Positions 25,239 through 33,246 of a stretch of 64,000 nt of DNA are shown piece after piece. The notes below the pieces were generated by a model, which was not told the DNA's origin, did no database searches, and saw only the letters and a list, made by a program, of their open reading frames with translations. How positions within the stretch are numbered: the first letter of the stretch is position 1; each line of letters starts with the position of its first letter. Made by a program: the position numbers and the translations under genes. Location of the stretch: contig AP025582.1 of the NCBI GenBank assembly GCA_022846075.1, forward strand, positions 1,488,001 through 1,552,000. Reading direction: 5' to 3'. The stretch is from Oscillospiraceae bacterium (lineage in GTDB: Bacteria; Bacillota; Clostridia; Oscillospirales; Oscillospiraceae).

Positions 25239-26765
25239 ATGCGTATCGCCACTGCCGAGCGGATGAGAGAACTGGACCGTGAGGCCATAGAGGGGGAGGG
25301 CATCGCGTCCCTGACTCTGATGGAGAATGCCGCCGCCGCCCTGGCTGACCGGGCCATGGTGTATTTACATAAGCAGAACGTCCCCCGGGCCGTGGTATTC
25401 TGCGGCACGGGGAACAACGGCGGGGACGGCGCGGCCGCCGCCCGGCTTCTGAAAGAGGCGGGTGTGGAGGTCCGGGCCGTACTGGTGGGGGACCGGGACA
25501 ATATGACCGGGGACTGCCGGGCCATGGAGGCCAGGCTGGCCCAGGCCGGAGTCCGGCTGGAGCCCTTTTCCGACGCCGACCCCGACTTCGCCGCCTGGGC
25601 CCTCCGGGCGGGGGTCTTTCTCGACGCCCTCTTCGGCATCGGTCTGAGACGGGCGGTGGAGGGGGACTGCGCCACCGCCGTCCACATGATGAATTCCTCC
25701 GGCATCCCGGTGATCTCCGCCGATATCCCCAGCGGGGTGGAGGCCGACACCGGCCGGATCCTTGGGGTGGCCGTGGAAGCCGCCGAGACCGTCACCTTTA
25801 CTTATCCCAAAGTGGGCCACTTCGTGGGCCAGGGGCAGATCTGCACCGGGGAACTCACCGTGGCCGACATCGGCATCCCGGAAAAGCTGACCCAGGTCTT
25901 GGAGTGGGATCTCTGGTCGGTATCGCCGGAGGAGCTGGAGCTGCCCCACCGGGCCAGAGACGCCCACAAGGGGAGCTTCGGCCGGGTCTGCATCCTGGGG
26001 GGCAGCGTGGGCTACACCGGGGCCCCGGTCCTCTCCGCCATGGCGGCGGTCCGCTCTGGGGCGGGCCTGGTCTCTTTGGAGGTGCCGGCCCCCATCTGGC
26101 CGGTGGTGGCGGGAAAGCTGGAGGTGGCCATGCCCCGGCCCCTCCCGGCGGGAAAGGACGGGGCCCTCTCTCTGGACTCCTGTGAGGCGGCCCTCAACCG
26201 TGTCAATTCCAGTGACGTGGCTCTCATCGGCCCCGGCCTGGGCCGGAACAACTCCACCGCCGCCGTGGTCCGGCACATCCTGACCCACACCGAGCGGCCC
26301 CTGGTGCTGGACGCCGACGGCATAAACGCCCTGGAGGGGCATATAGATGTGTTGGACGCCCGCCGGGGATTCGCCACCGTGCTCACCCCCCACGATGGGG
26401 AGTTTGCCCGGCTGGGCGGGGACCTGTCCTCCGGGGACCGGCTGGGGGTGGCCCGGGCCTTTGCCGCCGAGCACGGCTGTGTTCTGGTCCTCAAGGGCCA
26501 CCGGACCATCACCGCCTTCCCCGACGGCAACGCCTATGTCAACACCACGGGCAATCCGGGCATGGCCAAGGGAGGGAGCGGGGACATCCTGGCCGGGATG
26601 ATCGTCTCCCTCATGGCCCAGGGCCTCACCATCCGCCAGGCGGTGCCCGCGGCGGTGTGCCTTCACGGCCAGGCGGGGGATCTGGCGGCGGAGGAGTTCG
26701 GCGAGTACAGCATGAGCCCTACCGACCTGATTCATAAGATCCCCCTGACAACAAAACATTTTTAA
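25239..26765 (+). CDS. nnrD: Bifunctional NAD(P)H-hydrate epimerase and ADP-dependent dehydratase
   Basis: 508 residues. Residues 1-215 are the YjeF_N epimerase domain (MENAAAALA, CGTGNNGGDGAAAARLL), which interconverts the R and S forms of damaged NAD(P)H hydrate. Residues about 230-508 are the ribokinase-like dehydratase (GPGLGRN, VLDADGIN, GNPGMAKGGSGDILAG), which restores NAD(P)H using ADP. Start ATG 25239 lies behind AAAGGGG. It heads the conserved Firmicute string of metabolite repair, LolA/GerS-like lipoprotein, alr and mazF, which in many species also includes acpS (not seen here). Confidence 0.95.
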   Translation: MRIATAERMRELDREAIEGEGIASLTLMENAAAALADRAMVYLHKQNVPRAVVFCGTGNNGGDGAAAARLLKEAGVEVRAVLVGDRDNMTGDCRAMEARLAQAGVRLEPFSDADPDFAAWALRAGVFLDALFGIGLRRAVEGDCATAVHMMNSSGIPVISADIPSGVEADTGRILGVAVEAAETVTFTYPKVGHFVGQGQICTGELTVADIGIPEKLTQVLEWDLWSVSPEELELPHRARDAHKGSFGRVCILGGSVGYTGAPVLSAMAAVRSGAGLVSLEVPAPIWPVVAGKLEVAMPRPLPAGKDGALSLDSCEAALNRVNSSDVALIGPGLGRNNSTAAVVRHILTHTERPLVLDADGINALEGHIDVLDARRGFATVLTPHDGEFARLGGDLSSGDRLGVARAFAAEHGCVLVLKGHRTITAFPDGNAYVNTTGNPGMAKGGSGDILAGMIVSLMAQGLTIRQAVPAAVCLHGQAGDLAAEEFGEYSMSPTDLIHKIPLTTKHF

Positions 26766-26777
26766 GGAGTGATCAGC

Positions 26778-27386
26778 GTGCGCAAACGCCTTTGCGCACT
26801 GATGATGACCCTCGTCCTCCCTCTGTCCGCCTGCGGCGGAGCCACCGGGGAGAGCGGGGCGGAGACAATGGCCCTGGACGTGCGGGCCAAATATTTGGAG
26901 ATGACGGCCTGCGCCGGGCATATGGAGCTCACCGCGGACTACGGCCAGCGGGTCTACACCTACGGGGTGGACGTCACCTGGGCCCGGGAGGGGGAGACTT
27001 TGCTCACCCTTACGTCGCCGGAGAGCGTGGCGGGCCTCACCGCCCATATTTCCCAGGGGGAGACCGCCCTGGAATATGACGGGGTGATGGTGGAGACCGG
27101 GGAGCTGAACGCCGACGGCCTCACCCCCGTGGACGCGGTGCCCGCTCTGCTGGCCTATGCCCAGGAGGGTTTTATGGCCGAGTGCGTGCTGGAGGACTGG
27201 GACGGGGAGGAGCGGCTCCACGTCACCTGCCGGGACCCGGAGAAGGACCCCGGCCGGGGCACGGAGGCCCAGCTCTGGTTCCGGCCGGACACCGCCGCCC
27301 TGGTCCGGGGGGAGATCAGCTCGGACGGCTTCACCGTCATCGCCTGTGAGGTGTCCGGCTTCACCATGTCGGGACCGGCGGCGTAA
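26778..27386 (+). CDS. LolA/GerS-like lipoprotein
   Basis: 202 residues. Lipoprotein signal with lipobox LSAC at about residue 19; the mature protein has the LolA-like beta fold (YGQRVYTYGVDVTWAREGE, LWFRPDTAALVRGEISSDG). In B. subtilis (ydcC) and C. difficile (gerS) a lipoprotein of this kind precedes alr; GerS is needed for cortex modification during sporulation. That role here is inference from position and fold. GTG 26778, 8 bp after AAGGAGTGATC, is preferred over GTG 26769. Confidence 0.8.
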   Translation: MRKRLCALMMTLVLPLSACGGATGESGAETMALDVRAKYLEMTACAGHMELTADYGQRVYTYGVDVTWAREGETLLTLTSPESVAGLTAHISQGETALEYDGVMVETGELNADGLTPVDAVPALLAYAQEGFMAECVLEDWDGEERLHVTCRDPEKDPGRGTEAQLWFRPDTAALVRGEISSDGFTVIACEVSGFTMSGPAA

Positions 27387-27412
27387 GGCCGTTTCCCGGC
27401 GGGAGAAATTAA

Positions 27413-28561
27413 ATGGAAAGCGTGATGGGGATGAATACGGAAGAGCGCCGTGTCTGGGCGGAGATCGACCTGAAAAATCTGGAGCACAACTATTTCACCC
27501 TGCGGGCCATGCTGCCCGCGGGGTGCAGGTTCGTGGGCGTGGTGAAGGCCGACGCCTACGGGCATGGGGCCGCCCCTGTGGCGCTCCACCTGGAGAAGCT
27601 GGGGGCGGAATACCTGGCGGTGGCCAGCCTGGATGAGGCCATCGAGCTGCGTGAGGCCGGGGTCAAGGCCCCCATCCTCATCCTGGGCTATACCGACCCG
27701 GCCTGGGCGGGAGAGCTGATGGGCTACCATCTGACCCAGACCGTGTTCGATGTGGAGACGGCCCAAGCCCTCTCCCACGCGGCGGGGAAGCTGGGCAAGA
27801 CCATCACCGTTCACATGAAGGCGGACACCGGTATGTCCCGGCTGGGCTTCCTCTGCGATGAGGGACACATGGAAGAGACCGTGGATACCATGGCGGCCCT
27901 TCACGCCCTGCCCGGCCTTGTTTGGGAGGGAATTTTCACCCACTTTGCCGACGCCGACCGGAACGAGGAGTACACCATGCTCCAGTTTACACGGTTTCTG
28001 GACCTGCTGGACAAGCTGAAGGCCCGGGGCGTGGAATTTCCCATCCGCCATTGCGCCGCCAGCGCCGCCGTGTTAAACTATCCCTGTACCTATCTGGACA
28101 TGGTCCGGCCCGGCGTGGCCCTGTACGGGCATTACCCCGACCCCGCCTGCGAGGGCCTGGACGGTCCGGGTCTGCTGCCGGTGATGACCTTGAAGGCCCG
28201 GGTGGTCTCCGTAAAGACGGTGCCCGCCGGGACGCCGGTAAGCTACGGCTGCACCCGCGTGCTGGAGCGTGAGACCCGCCTGGCCGCCCTGGCCATCGGC
28301 TACGGCGACGGCCTGCCCCGCCGCTGTTCCGACGCGCTGGAGGTCTTTCTCCAGGGGGAGAAGGCGCCGGTGGTGGGCCGGATCTGCATGGACATGTGCA
28401 TGGTGGATGCCACCCATCTGCCCCAGGTCCGCCCAGGGGACGAGGCCGAGATCTACGGCCCCCACGTCCCTGTGGAGGATGCCGCCCGGCTGGCCGGGAC
28501 CATTCAGTACGAACTGCTGTGCGACGTCAACAAGCGGGTCCCCAGGATCTATCTGCATTGA
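27413..28561 (+). CDS. alr: Alanine racemase
   Basis: 382 residues, PLP-dependent fold-type III. The PLP Lys lies in VVKADAYGHG (about 45), the substrate-binding MSRLGF follows, and the C-terminal barrel domain has the catalytic Tyr in VSYGCTRV and the IGYGDGLPR and GRICMDMCMVD motifs. It makes D-alanine for peptidoglycan. Start ATG 27413 follows GGGAGAAA. It lies 26 bp after the lipoprotein gene and upstream of mazF. Confidence 0.97.
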   Translation: MESVMGMNTEERRVWAEIDLKNLEHNYFTLRAMLPAGCRFVGVVKADAYGHGAAPVALHLEKLGAEYLAVASLDEAIELREAGVKAPILILGYTDPAWAGELMGYHLTQTVFDVETAQALSHAAGKLGKTITVHMKADTGMSRLGFLCDEGHMEETVDTMAALHALPGLVWEGIFTHFADADRNEEYTMLQFTRFLDLLDKLKARGVEFPIRHCAASAAVLNYPCTYLDMVRPGVALYGHYPDPACEGLDGPGLLPVMTLKARVVSVKTVPAGTPVSYGCTRVLERETRLAALAIGYGDGLPRRCSDALEVFLQGEKAPVVGRICMDMCMVDATHLPQVRPGDEAEIYGPHVPVEDAARLAGTIQYELLCDVNKRVPRIYLH

Positions 28562-28614
28562 CACCAAAGGAAGGCTCTCTGCGTAAAATGGGCCGGGGAG
28601 GATAGCGCCGGACA

Positions 28615-28674
28615 GACGGCGGGCTTTTCCGTCTTTGTGAGAATCATCCAGACGGAAGTATAAATCCCGCCGTC
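28615..28674 (+). repeat. Nested inverted repeat between alr and mazF
   Basis: Outer arms GACGGCGGG (28615-28623) and CCCGCCGTC (28666-28674); inner arms TTCCGTC (28627-28633) and GACGGAA (28651-28657). The whole alr-mazF gap (28562-28756, 195 bp) has no open frame long enough for the usual antitoxin. It could be an alr terminator without a T-run, or a structured leader of mazF. Confidence 0.6.
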
Positions 28675-28756
28675 CCGTGGGAAAATCATAGTGACCGCCG
28701 GATCGGGCACCTCGCCCCGTTCCCCGGAAACTTTGAACCGCGGAGAGTGAGCCTTT

Positions 28757-29122
28757 GTGGACAGCATCGTCAGACGTGGAGACATTTATTACGCCGATCT
28801 GAGCCCGGTGGTGGGCAGTGAACAGGGGGGCGTGAGGCCGGTCCTCATTATCCAGAACGACACCGGCAACCGCCACAGCCCCACCGTCATCGCCGCCGCC
28901 ATCACCTCCCAGACCGGGAAAGCCCGTCTGCCGACCCACATCGAACTCTCGGCCAACACCTATGGCCTGCCCAAAGATTCCGTGGTGCTGCTGGAGCAGA
29001 TCAGGACCTTGGACAAAAAGCGGCTGAGAGAGTATATGGGCCGGTTGGATGAGGAGCAGATGCAAAAGGTAGACGGGGCCATCGCAGTCAGCTTCGGCCT
29101 GCGTCCCAGACAGTTGGTTTGA
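28757..29122 (+). CDS. mazF: MazF/NdoA-type endoribonuclease toxin
   Basis: 121 residues, PemK/MazF fold. [20 protein letters not shown] with the catalytic Arg, RPVLIIQND, and [16 protein letters not shown] with the conserved Gln-Ile-Arg are present, so it looks active. It would cleave single-stranded mRNA at specific sites. In B. subtilis the antitoxin ndoAI lies between alr and ndoA; here that space is only 195 bp and has no candidate. GTG 28757 follows GGAGAG at a long distance, so expression may be weak. Confidence 0.93.
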   Translation: MDSIVRRGDIYYADLSPVVGSEQGGVRPVLIIQNDTGNRHSPTVIAAAITSQTGKARLPTHIELSANTYGLPKDSVVLLEQIRTLDKKRLREYMGRLDEEQMQKVDGAIAVSFGLRPRQLV

Positions 29123-29202
29123 ACGTGGCTTGGGGAAGGGCCGTGGGAGCCCGCGCGCCCCGACCCCAGCCGCCTGAAACAGTGATACATAGGAGGAAAA
29201 CA

Positions 29203-29685
29203 ATGAAGCGGAACAAATGGACGAGCCGTCTGGCCTGTGTCCTTCTGGTGACCGGCACCATCGCCGGGGTGGCCCTGGCCGCCGGGACCCAGGGTAGCCA
29301 ATCCGATCCCCTGGTGACCCTGAGCTATCTCAACGACACCGCCGTGCCTGATATTATGAAGCAGGTGGACAAAAAACTGGACGCCCGGGAGGCGGAACTG
29401 ACCAAAAAGCTCCAGGACGCCGCGGGGGGCGGGCAGACCTCCTTTGCCGCGGTGGATGTCTCCGAGGGGAAGACGCTGACCCTCTCCGCCGGGACCCAGC
29501 TTCTGCTCCGCGGCGGCACTGCCTCCAGTACCGCCGCTCTGGTGGATCTGACCGGGGGGGAGACTTTGGCCGGAACCGGCGCCCTCACCGTCAATCACCT
29601 CTACATGGCCACCGCCGACGCGCAGGCCGTCACGGTATCCTCCTCCGCCACCTTCCTCATCCAGGGCAGCTATACCCAGGGCTGA
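29203..29685 (+). CDS. Secreted protein of unknown function
   Basis: 160 residues. Cleavable signal peptide (about 1-27, ending VALAAG), a helical linker rich in charged residues (MKQVDKKLDAREAELTKKL) and a Ser/Thr/Gly-rich beta-like C-terminal half (GKTLTLSAGTQLLLRGGTAS). That half resembles the repeated beta strands of wall-associated proteins. ATG 29203 follows AGGAGGAAAA. No family is recognised. A terminator follows its stop. Confidence 0.75.
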   Translation: MKRNKWTSRLACVLLVTGTIAGVALAAGTQGSQSDPLVTLSYLNDTAVPDIMKQVDKKLDAREAELTKKLQDAAGGGQTSFAAVDVSEGKTLTLSAGTQLLLRGGTASSTAALVDLTGGETLAGTGALTVNHLYMATADAQAVTVSSSATFLIQGSYTQG

Positions 29686-29700
29686 GGGTGATCCAAAGCA

Positions 29701-29731
29701 AAAAAGGGACAGCCTTTTCGGCTGTCCCTTT
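29701..29731. terminator. Bidirectional intrinsic terminator
   Basis: AAAGGGACAGCC, loop TTTTC, GGCTGTCCCTTT, with A-run before and T-rich after. It lies between the secreted protein and the convergent HlyIII gene. Confidence 0.85.
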
Positions 29732-29742
29732 CTGTTTGTCCA

Positions 29743-30480
29743 TTACACGAAGGCGATCACTTGGTACATCAGGAGGAAGTGGCAGATGCTTCCCGCCAGG
29801 ATGAACAGATGGAAGATTTCGTGGCAGCCGAACCTGGGATTGTCCCGGCCGGGCCATTTGACGGCGTATAGGACGCCTCCCACGGTGTACACCACGCCGC
29901 CCAGCACCAACCAGAACATCCCCGCCGCCGGCATGGTGCGGGACAGGGGGTAGAGGGCAAAGACGGCCAGCCAGCCCATGATAAGATAGACCCCGGAGGT
30001 GAGCCAGCGGGGGGAGTTGATCCACAGCAGGGACAGAGAGCAGGCCGCCACGGCCATGGCCCAGATGACGCCGAAGATGGCCCAGCCCCAGGCCCCCTCG
30101 GTCCGCAGCACGGTGAGGCAGATGGGGGTGTAGCTCCCGGCGATGAGAAGGCTGATGGAGCAGTGGTCATATTTCCGAAGGGCGACGCGCCCGGCCACTT
30201 TGGTATTTAAGCAGTGGTAGAGGGTGCTGGCGGTATAAAGGCCGATCATGGAAAGTCCATAGATGGCGAAGGAGACCACGTGCCACATGTCCAGCTCCAG
30301 GCGCACCGCCCGTACCAGCAGCAGAACGGTGCCGATGACCGCCAGCACGGCGCCCACGCCGTGGGTGATGGCCGACCAGGGCCGCAGGCCGTCATAGGGG
30401 TTGCGGCCCTGCTCTCCCTTAGGCTTAGCCTTCCGGCCGGGCCGGTCAAATCCTTCGTAACTGTATGCCATTGATTCCAT
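29743..30480 (-). CDS. Hemolysin III / PAQR-family membrane protein
   Basis: 245 residues, seven predicted membrane helices. The HlyIII signature is clear: SAITHGVGAVLAVIGTVLLL, STLYHCLN, YDHCSISLLIAGSYTP and GCHEIFHLFILAGSICHFL, supplying the conserved Ser, His and Asp that bind zinc in PAQR proteins. Despite the name, a hydrolase or lipid-homeostasis role is likelier than haemolysis. Start ATG 30480 (MESMAYS) follows AGGTGAG. An N-terminal tail of about 40 residues is Lys/Arg-rich and cytoplasmic. Confidence 0.9.
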   Translation of the reverse strand: MESMAYSYEGFDRPGRKAKPKGEQGRNPYDGLRPWSAITHGVGAVLAVIGTVLLLVRAVRLELDMWHVVSFAIYGLSMIGLYTASTLYHCLNTKVAGRVALRKYDHCSISLLIAGSYTPICLTVLRTEGAWGWAIFGVIWAMAVAACSLSLLWINSPRWLTSGVYLIMGWLAVFALYPLSRTMPAAGMFWLVLGGVVYTVGGVLYAVKWPGRDNPRFGCHEIFHLFILAGSICHFLLMYQVIAFV

Positions 30481-30514
30481 ATACCGCTCACCTGATCTTT
30501 CCTTTGATGGGCTT

Positions 30515-30543
30515 AGTATAACTGAAATGGAAAAAATAATCAA
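30515..30543 (-). promoter_or_regulatory. Promoter of the HlyIII gene
   Basis: Minus strand TTGATT (30543-30538), 17 bp, TATACT (30520-30515). The palindrome at 30554-30578 lies just upstream of its -35. Confidence 0.65.
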
Positions 30544-30553
30544 TAGAAACCCG

Positions 30554-30578
30554 TAATATAATTTTTAAAATTATATTA
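30554..30578. promoter_or_regulatory. 25-bp perfect palindrome between HlyIII and ferritin-like genes
   Basis: TAATATAATTTT, central T, then AAAATTATATTA: 12-bp perfect arms. It lies between divergent promoters, 10 bp beyond the HlyIII -35 and 61 bp before the ferritin-like ATG. It is A+T-rich and dyadic like Fur/PerR boxes, though not a match to either consensus. It may instead be part of a bidirectional promoter. Confidence 0.6.
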
Positions 30579-30638
30579 ACATGGGACAAAGGGCACTGGG
30601 CATAGCTTAGAAAAGAATCGGAAGCGAGGAGGGTGAAC

Positions 30639-31187
30639 ATGGAAGAGGTGCCCTGTGAAGTCCGTTATACAGCCCAGGCCCCTTACCCCGAGGTGCGCGC
30701 GGAGGGAAGGAACCGGCGCTATGGCCTGGCGATCTTGTCCAACGTGGGGGGCGGTGTATCGGAAATGAGCGCGGTGGGGCTCTATCTCTACGGCCAGTTT
30801 ACCACGGCGGGACGGCAGGAGGTGGCCGAGTGCTTTCATCACATCTCCGTCGTGGAGATGCGCCACCTGGCCATCTTTTCCGAACTGGCCCGTCAGCTGG
30901 GGGAGGACCCCCGGCTGTGGAGCCCCTTTCAGGGACGGCTGCGGTACTGGACGCCGGAATATCTGCGCTACCCCAGGCGTCTGGACCAGTCCCTCCAGTA
31001 CGCCATCGAGGAGGAGCGGACCAGCATTCGAAAATATGAGCAGCAGGCCCGCTGGATTGCGGACGGGAACGTGGCGGCCAACCTGCTTCGGATCGCGGAG
31101 GACGAGCGGGTCCACCTCCAGCTCCTCACCAGCCTCTACGAGAGCTATTGCGGCGGACAGGAGGCGTCAGGCGGTCCCCGGCGTTAA
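30639..31187 (+). CDS. Ferritin-like (rubrerythrin-fold) protein
   Basis: 182 residues. The four-helix diiron pattern is visible: Glu in GVSEMSAVGLYLYGQ, EMRH (about 76-79), Glu pairs in YAIEEERTSIRKYEQ, and DERVHLQLL near the end. No C-terminal rubredoxin domain and no signal peptide. A manganese-catalase-like or bacterioferritin-like role in iron or peroxide handling is likely, and some of these proteins occur in spore coats. ATG 30639 follows AGGAGGGTG. Its end overlaps the convergent spoVAE by 4 bp. Confidence 0.8.
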   Translation: MEEVPCEVRYTAQAPYPEVRAEGRNRRYGLAILSNVGGGVSEMSAVGLYLYGQFTTAGRQEVAECFHHISVVEMRHLAIFSELARQLGEDPRLWSPFQGRLRYWTPEYLRYPRRLDQSLQYAIEEERTSIRKYEQQARWIADGNVAANLLRIAEDERVHLQLLTSLYESYCGGQEASGGPRR

Positions 31188-31552
31188 GACTTGGACTTGG
31201 GCTTGAAGATGAGGGCCACCAAATAGCCGAAGAAGATGGCCGCCGTGATGCCGGCCGCCGCCGCCGTGACCCCGCCGGAGAGGGCGCCCAGAAGCCCGTG
31301 CTCAGCCACGGCCTTCCGCACCCCCTTGGCCAGCAGGTAGCCGAAGCCGGTGAGGGGCACGGTGGCCCCGGCGCCGCCGAATTCCACCACGTATTTGTAG
31401 AGGCCCAACCCGCCCAGCACCACGCCGGAGACGACGTAGGTCACCAGGATGCGGGCGGGAGTGAGGGTGGTCTTGTCGATGAGGATCTGTCCGACCAGGC
31501 ACAGCACCCCGCCGCACAGAAACGCTCTGGCGTATTCCCAAAAGATGTCCAT
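31184..31552 (-). CDS. spoVAE: Stage V sporulation protein AE
   Basis: 122 residues, about four membrane helices. FLCGGVLCLVGQILID, TPARILVTYVVSGVVLG and GATVPLTGFGYLLAKG are characteristic SpoVAEb sequence. It is part of the inner spore membrane channel that loads and releases calcium-dipicolinate. It follows spoVAD by 15 bp. The stop overlaps the end of the ferritin-like gene. Confidence 0.95.
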   Translation of the reverse strand: MDIFWEYARAFLCGGVLCLVGQILIDKTTLTPARILVTYVVSGVVLGGLGLYKYVVEFGGAGATVPLTGFGYLLAKGVRKAVAEHGLLGALSGGVTAAAAGITAAIFFGYLVALIFKPKSKS

Positions 31553-31567
31553 ATCCGACCGTCCTTT

Positions 31568-32581
31568 CTATTTGCTGGTAGAGATGGCTACGGCGTGGCA
31601 GATGGAGGGGATGCTCTCGCCCTGCTGGGTGGAGGTGGGGGAGAGAAGGGCTCCAGTGGGGCAGAAGAGGATGTTCTTCCACCGCCCGGCCCGCATGCCG
31701 TTGAGCAGGTAGCCTGTCAGAACGCTGGCGGAACAGCCGCAGCCGGAGCCGCCGCAGTGGACGTCCTGCTTTTTGAGGTCGAAGATCATGGTGCCGCAGT
31801 CGTCATAGTTGGTCAGCTCCATGCCGTCCTTGTGGAAGAAGTCGCGGATGATATCCTTTCCCAGCGCACCCAGGTCGCCTGTGACGATGAGGTCGTAGAA
31901 GGAGGGCTTGCGGCCCGTGTCCTGGAGGTGGGCGGTGAGGGTGGCATAGGCCGCGGGAGCCATGGCCGCCCCCATGTTGTTGGCGTCCTTGATGCCCTTG
32001 TCCACCACTTTTCCCGTGGTCACGTGGGTGATATAGGGCCCGGGGCCGTCCTTGGACAGGATAACGGCGCCGGCGCCGGTTACCGTCCATTGGGCGGTGG
32101 GTGTCCGCTGTCCGCCGTACTCCAGGGGGGTGCGGTACTGCCGCTCGGCGGTACAGAAATGGGAGGAGGTCACCACCCCGGTGAACTGGGCGAAGCCTCC
32201 GTCGATGAGCATGGCGGCCAGGGACAACCCCTCCCCCATGGTAGAGCAGGCCCCGTAAAGGCCGAAGAAGGGCACGTCCTGGCCCCGTACGGCGAAGGAG
32301 GAGCCGATGCACTGGTTCAGAAGGTCCCCCGCGAAGAGGTAATCCAGGTTGGAGGCTGCCTGCCCCGCCTTGTCCAGGGCGGAGGACAGGGCCATCTTCT
32401 GCATGGCGGTCTCGGATTTCTCCCAGCTCTTTTCTCCGAAGGTGTCGTCCTGCTCAATATGGTCGAAGCTGTCGGCCAGAGGGCCGTCCCCTTCTTTCTT
32501 GCCCACCACGTTGGCATGGCCGATGATGGACGGGGGTGAAGCCAGGGCCACGGTTTGACTGCCCAATTTTTTTGTCGGCAT
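31568..32581 (-). CDS. spoVAD: Stage V sporulation protein AD
   Basis: 337 residues, thiolase-like fold. SPPSIIGHANVVGKKEG, YGACSTMGEGLSLA, and HCGGSGCGCSA near the C-terminus are typical. SpoVAD binds dipicolinic acid and is required for its uptake into the forespore. Normally spoVAC precedes it; here 164 bp of non-coding sequence and then a divergent GNAT gene lie upstream, so spoVAC is absent from this site. No convincing SigG promoter was seen, although CAAACTA upstream on the minus strand is a weak -10 candidate. Confidence 0.95.
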   Translation of the reverse strand: MPTKKLGSQTVALASPPSIIGHANVVGKKEGDGPLADSFDHIEQDDTFGEKSWEKSETAMQKMALSSALDKAGQAASNLDYLFAGDLLNQCIGSSFAVRGQDVPFFGLYGACSTMGEGLSLAAMLIDGGFAQFTGVVTSSHFCTAERQYRTPLEYGGQRTPTAQWTVTGAGAVILSKDGPGPYITHVTTGKVVDKGIKDANNMGAAMAPAAYATLTAHLQDTGRKPSFYDLIVTGDLGALGKDIIRDFFHKDGMELTNYDDCGTMIFDLKKQDVHCGGSGCGCSASVLTGYLLNGMRAGRWKNILFCPTGALLSPTSTQQGESIPSICHAVAISTSK

Positions 32582-32745
32582 GGTATCACCTGTGCTTTCT
32601 GCAAAGTAGTGGGGTTAGTTTGAGCGAAAAGAGCGGAAAATAACCGCGGGGCCCCTGATTTTTCGTCGCCGCCGCCGTTTACACTTTGGGCGGGGTGTGT
32701 TAAACTAAATACAATGAAAATCCTGGTACAAAAGAGGGGATCCCT

Positions 32746-33246
32746 GTGATCAGAATGGCCGTGACAGAAGACCTGGACAAGATTCTGGACGTGTACGCCG
32801 CCGCCCGGCGGTATATGGTCCAAAGCGGAAATCCGACCCAGTGGGTGGACGGATATCCCCAGCGGGAACTCCTGGAAGAGGATATCCAGGCGGACCGGCT
32901 CTACGTCTTTGAAGAGGAGGGAGACATCCACGGGGTGTTTGCCTTCATGATCGGGGACGATCCCACCTACGCCGTCATCGAAGAAGGGGACTGGAAGAGC
33001 GGCGAGCCCTATGGAACCATCCACCGCCTGGCGGGGGACGGAAGCAGAAAGGGCCTTTTTCCCCGATGTCTGGACTTCTGCCGGGGACTCATCCCCAACA
33101 TCCGGGCGGACACCCACAGCGACAACCACACCATGCAGCATCTTTTGGAGAAATACGGTTTTCAAAGGTGCGGCATCGTCCACGTCTGGGATGGAACCCC
33201 TCGCATCGCCTATCAGTATGCCGGAGAAAATGGTGAGACAAGATGA
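32746..33246 (+). CDS. GNAT-family N-acetyltransferase
   Basis: 166 residues. The fold is recognisable from the N-terminal MAVTEDLDKILDVYAAARRY, the central strand YVFEEEGDIHGVFAFMIG, the IHRLAGDG region, and the C-terminal DNHTMQHLLEKYGFQRCGIV that ends acetyl-CoA binding. The usual Q/RxxGxG/A loop is altered to GDGSRKGLF. The substrate is unknown. GTG 32746 has GGGG a few bases upstream. The next gene overlaps by 4 bp, so these are co-translated. Confidence 0.85.
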   Translation: MIRMAVTEDLDKILDVYAAARRYMVQSGNPTQWVDGYPQRELLEEDIQADRLYVFEEEGDIHGVFAFMIGDDPTYAVIEEGDWKSGEPYGTIHRLAGDGSRKGLFPRCLDFCRGLIPNIRADTHSDNHTMQHLLEKYGFQRCGIVHVWDGTPRIAYQYAGENGETR

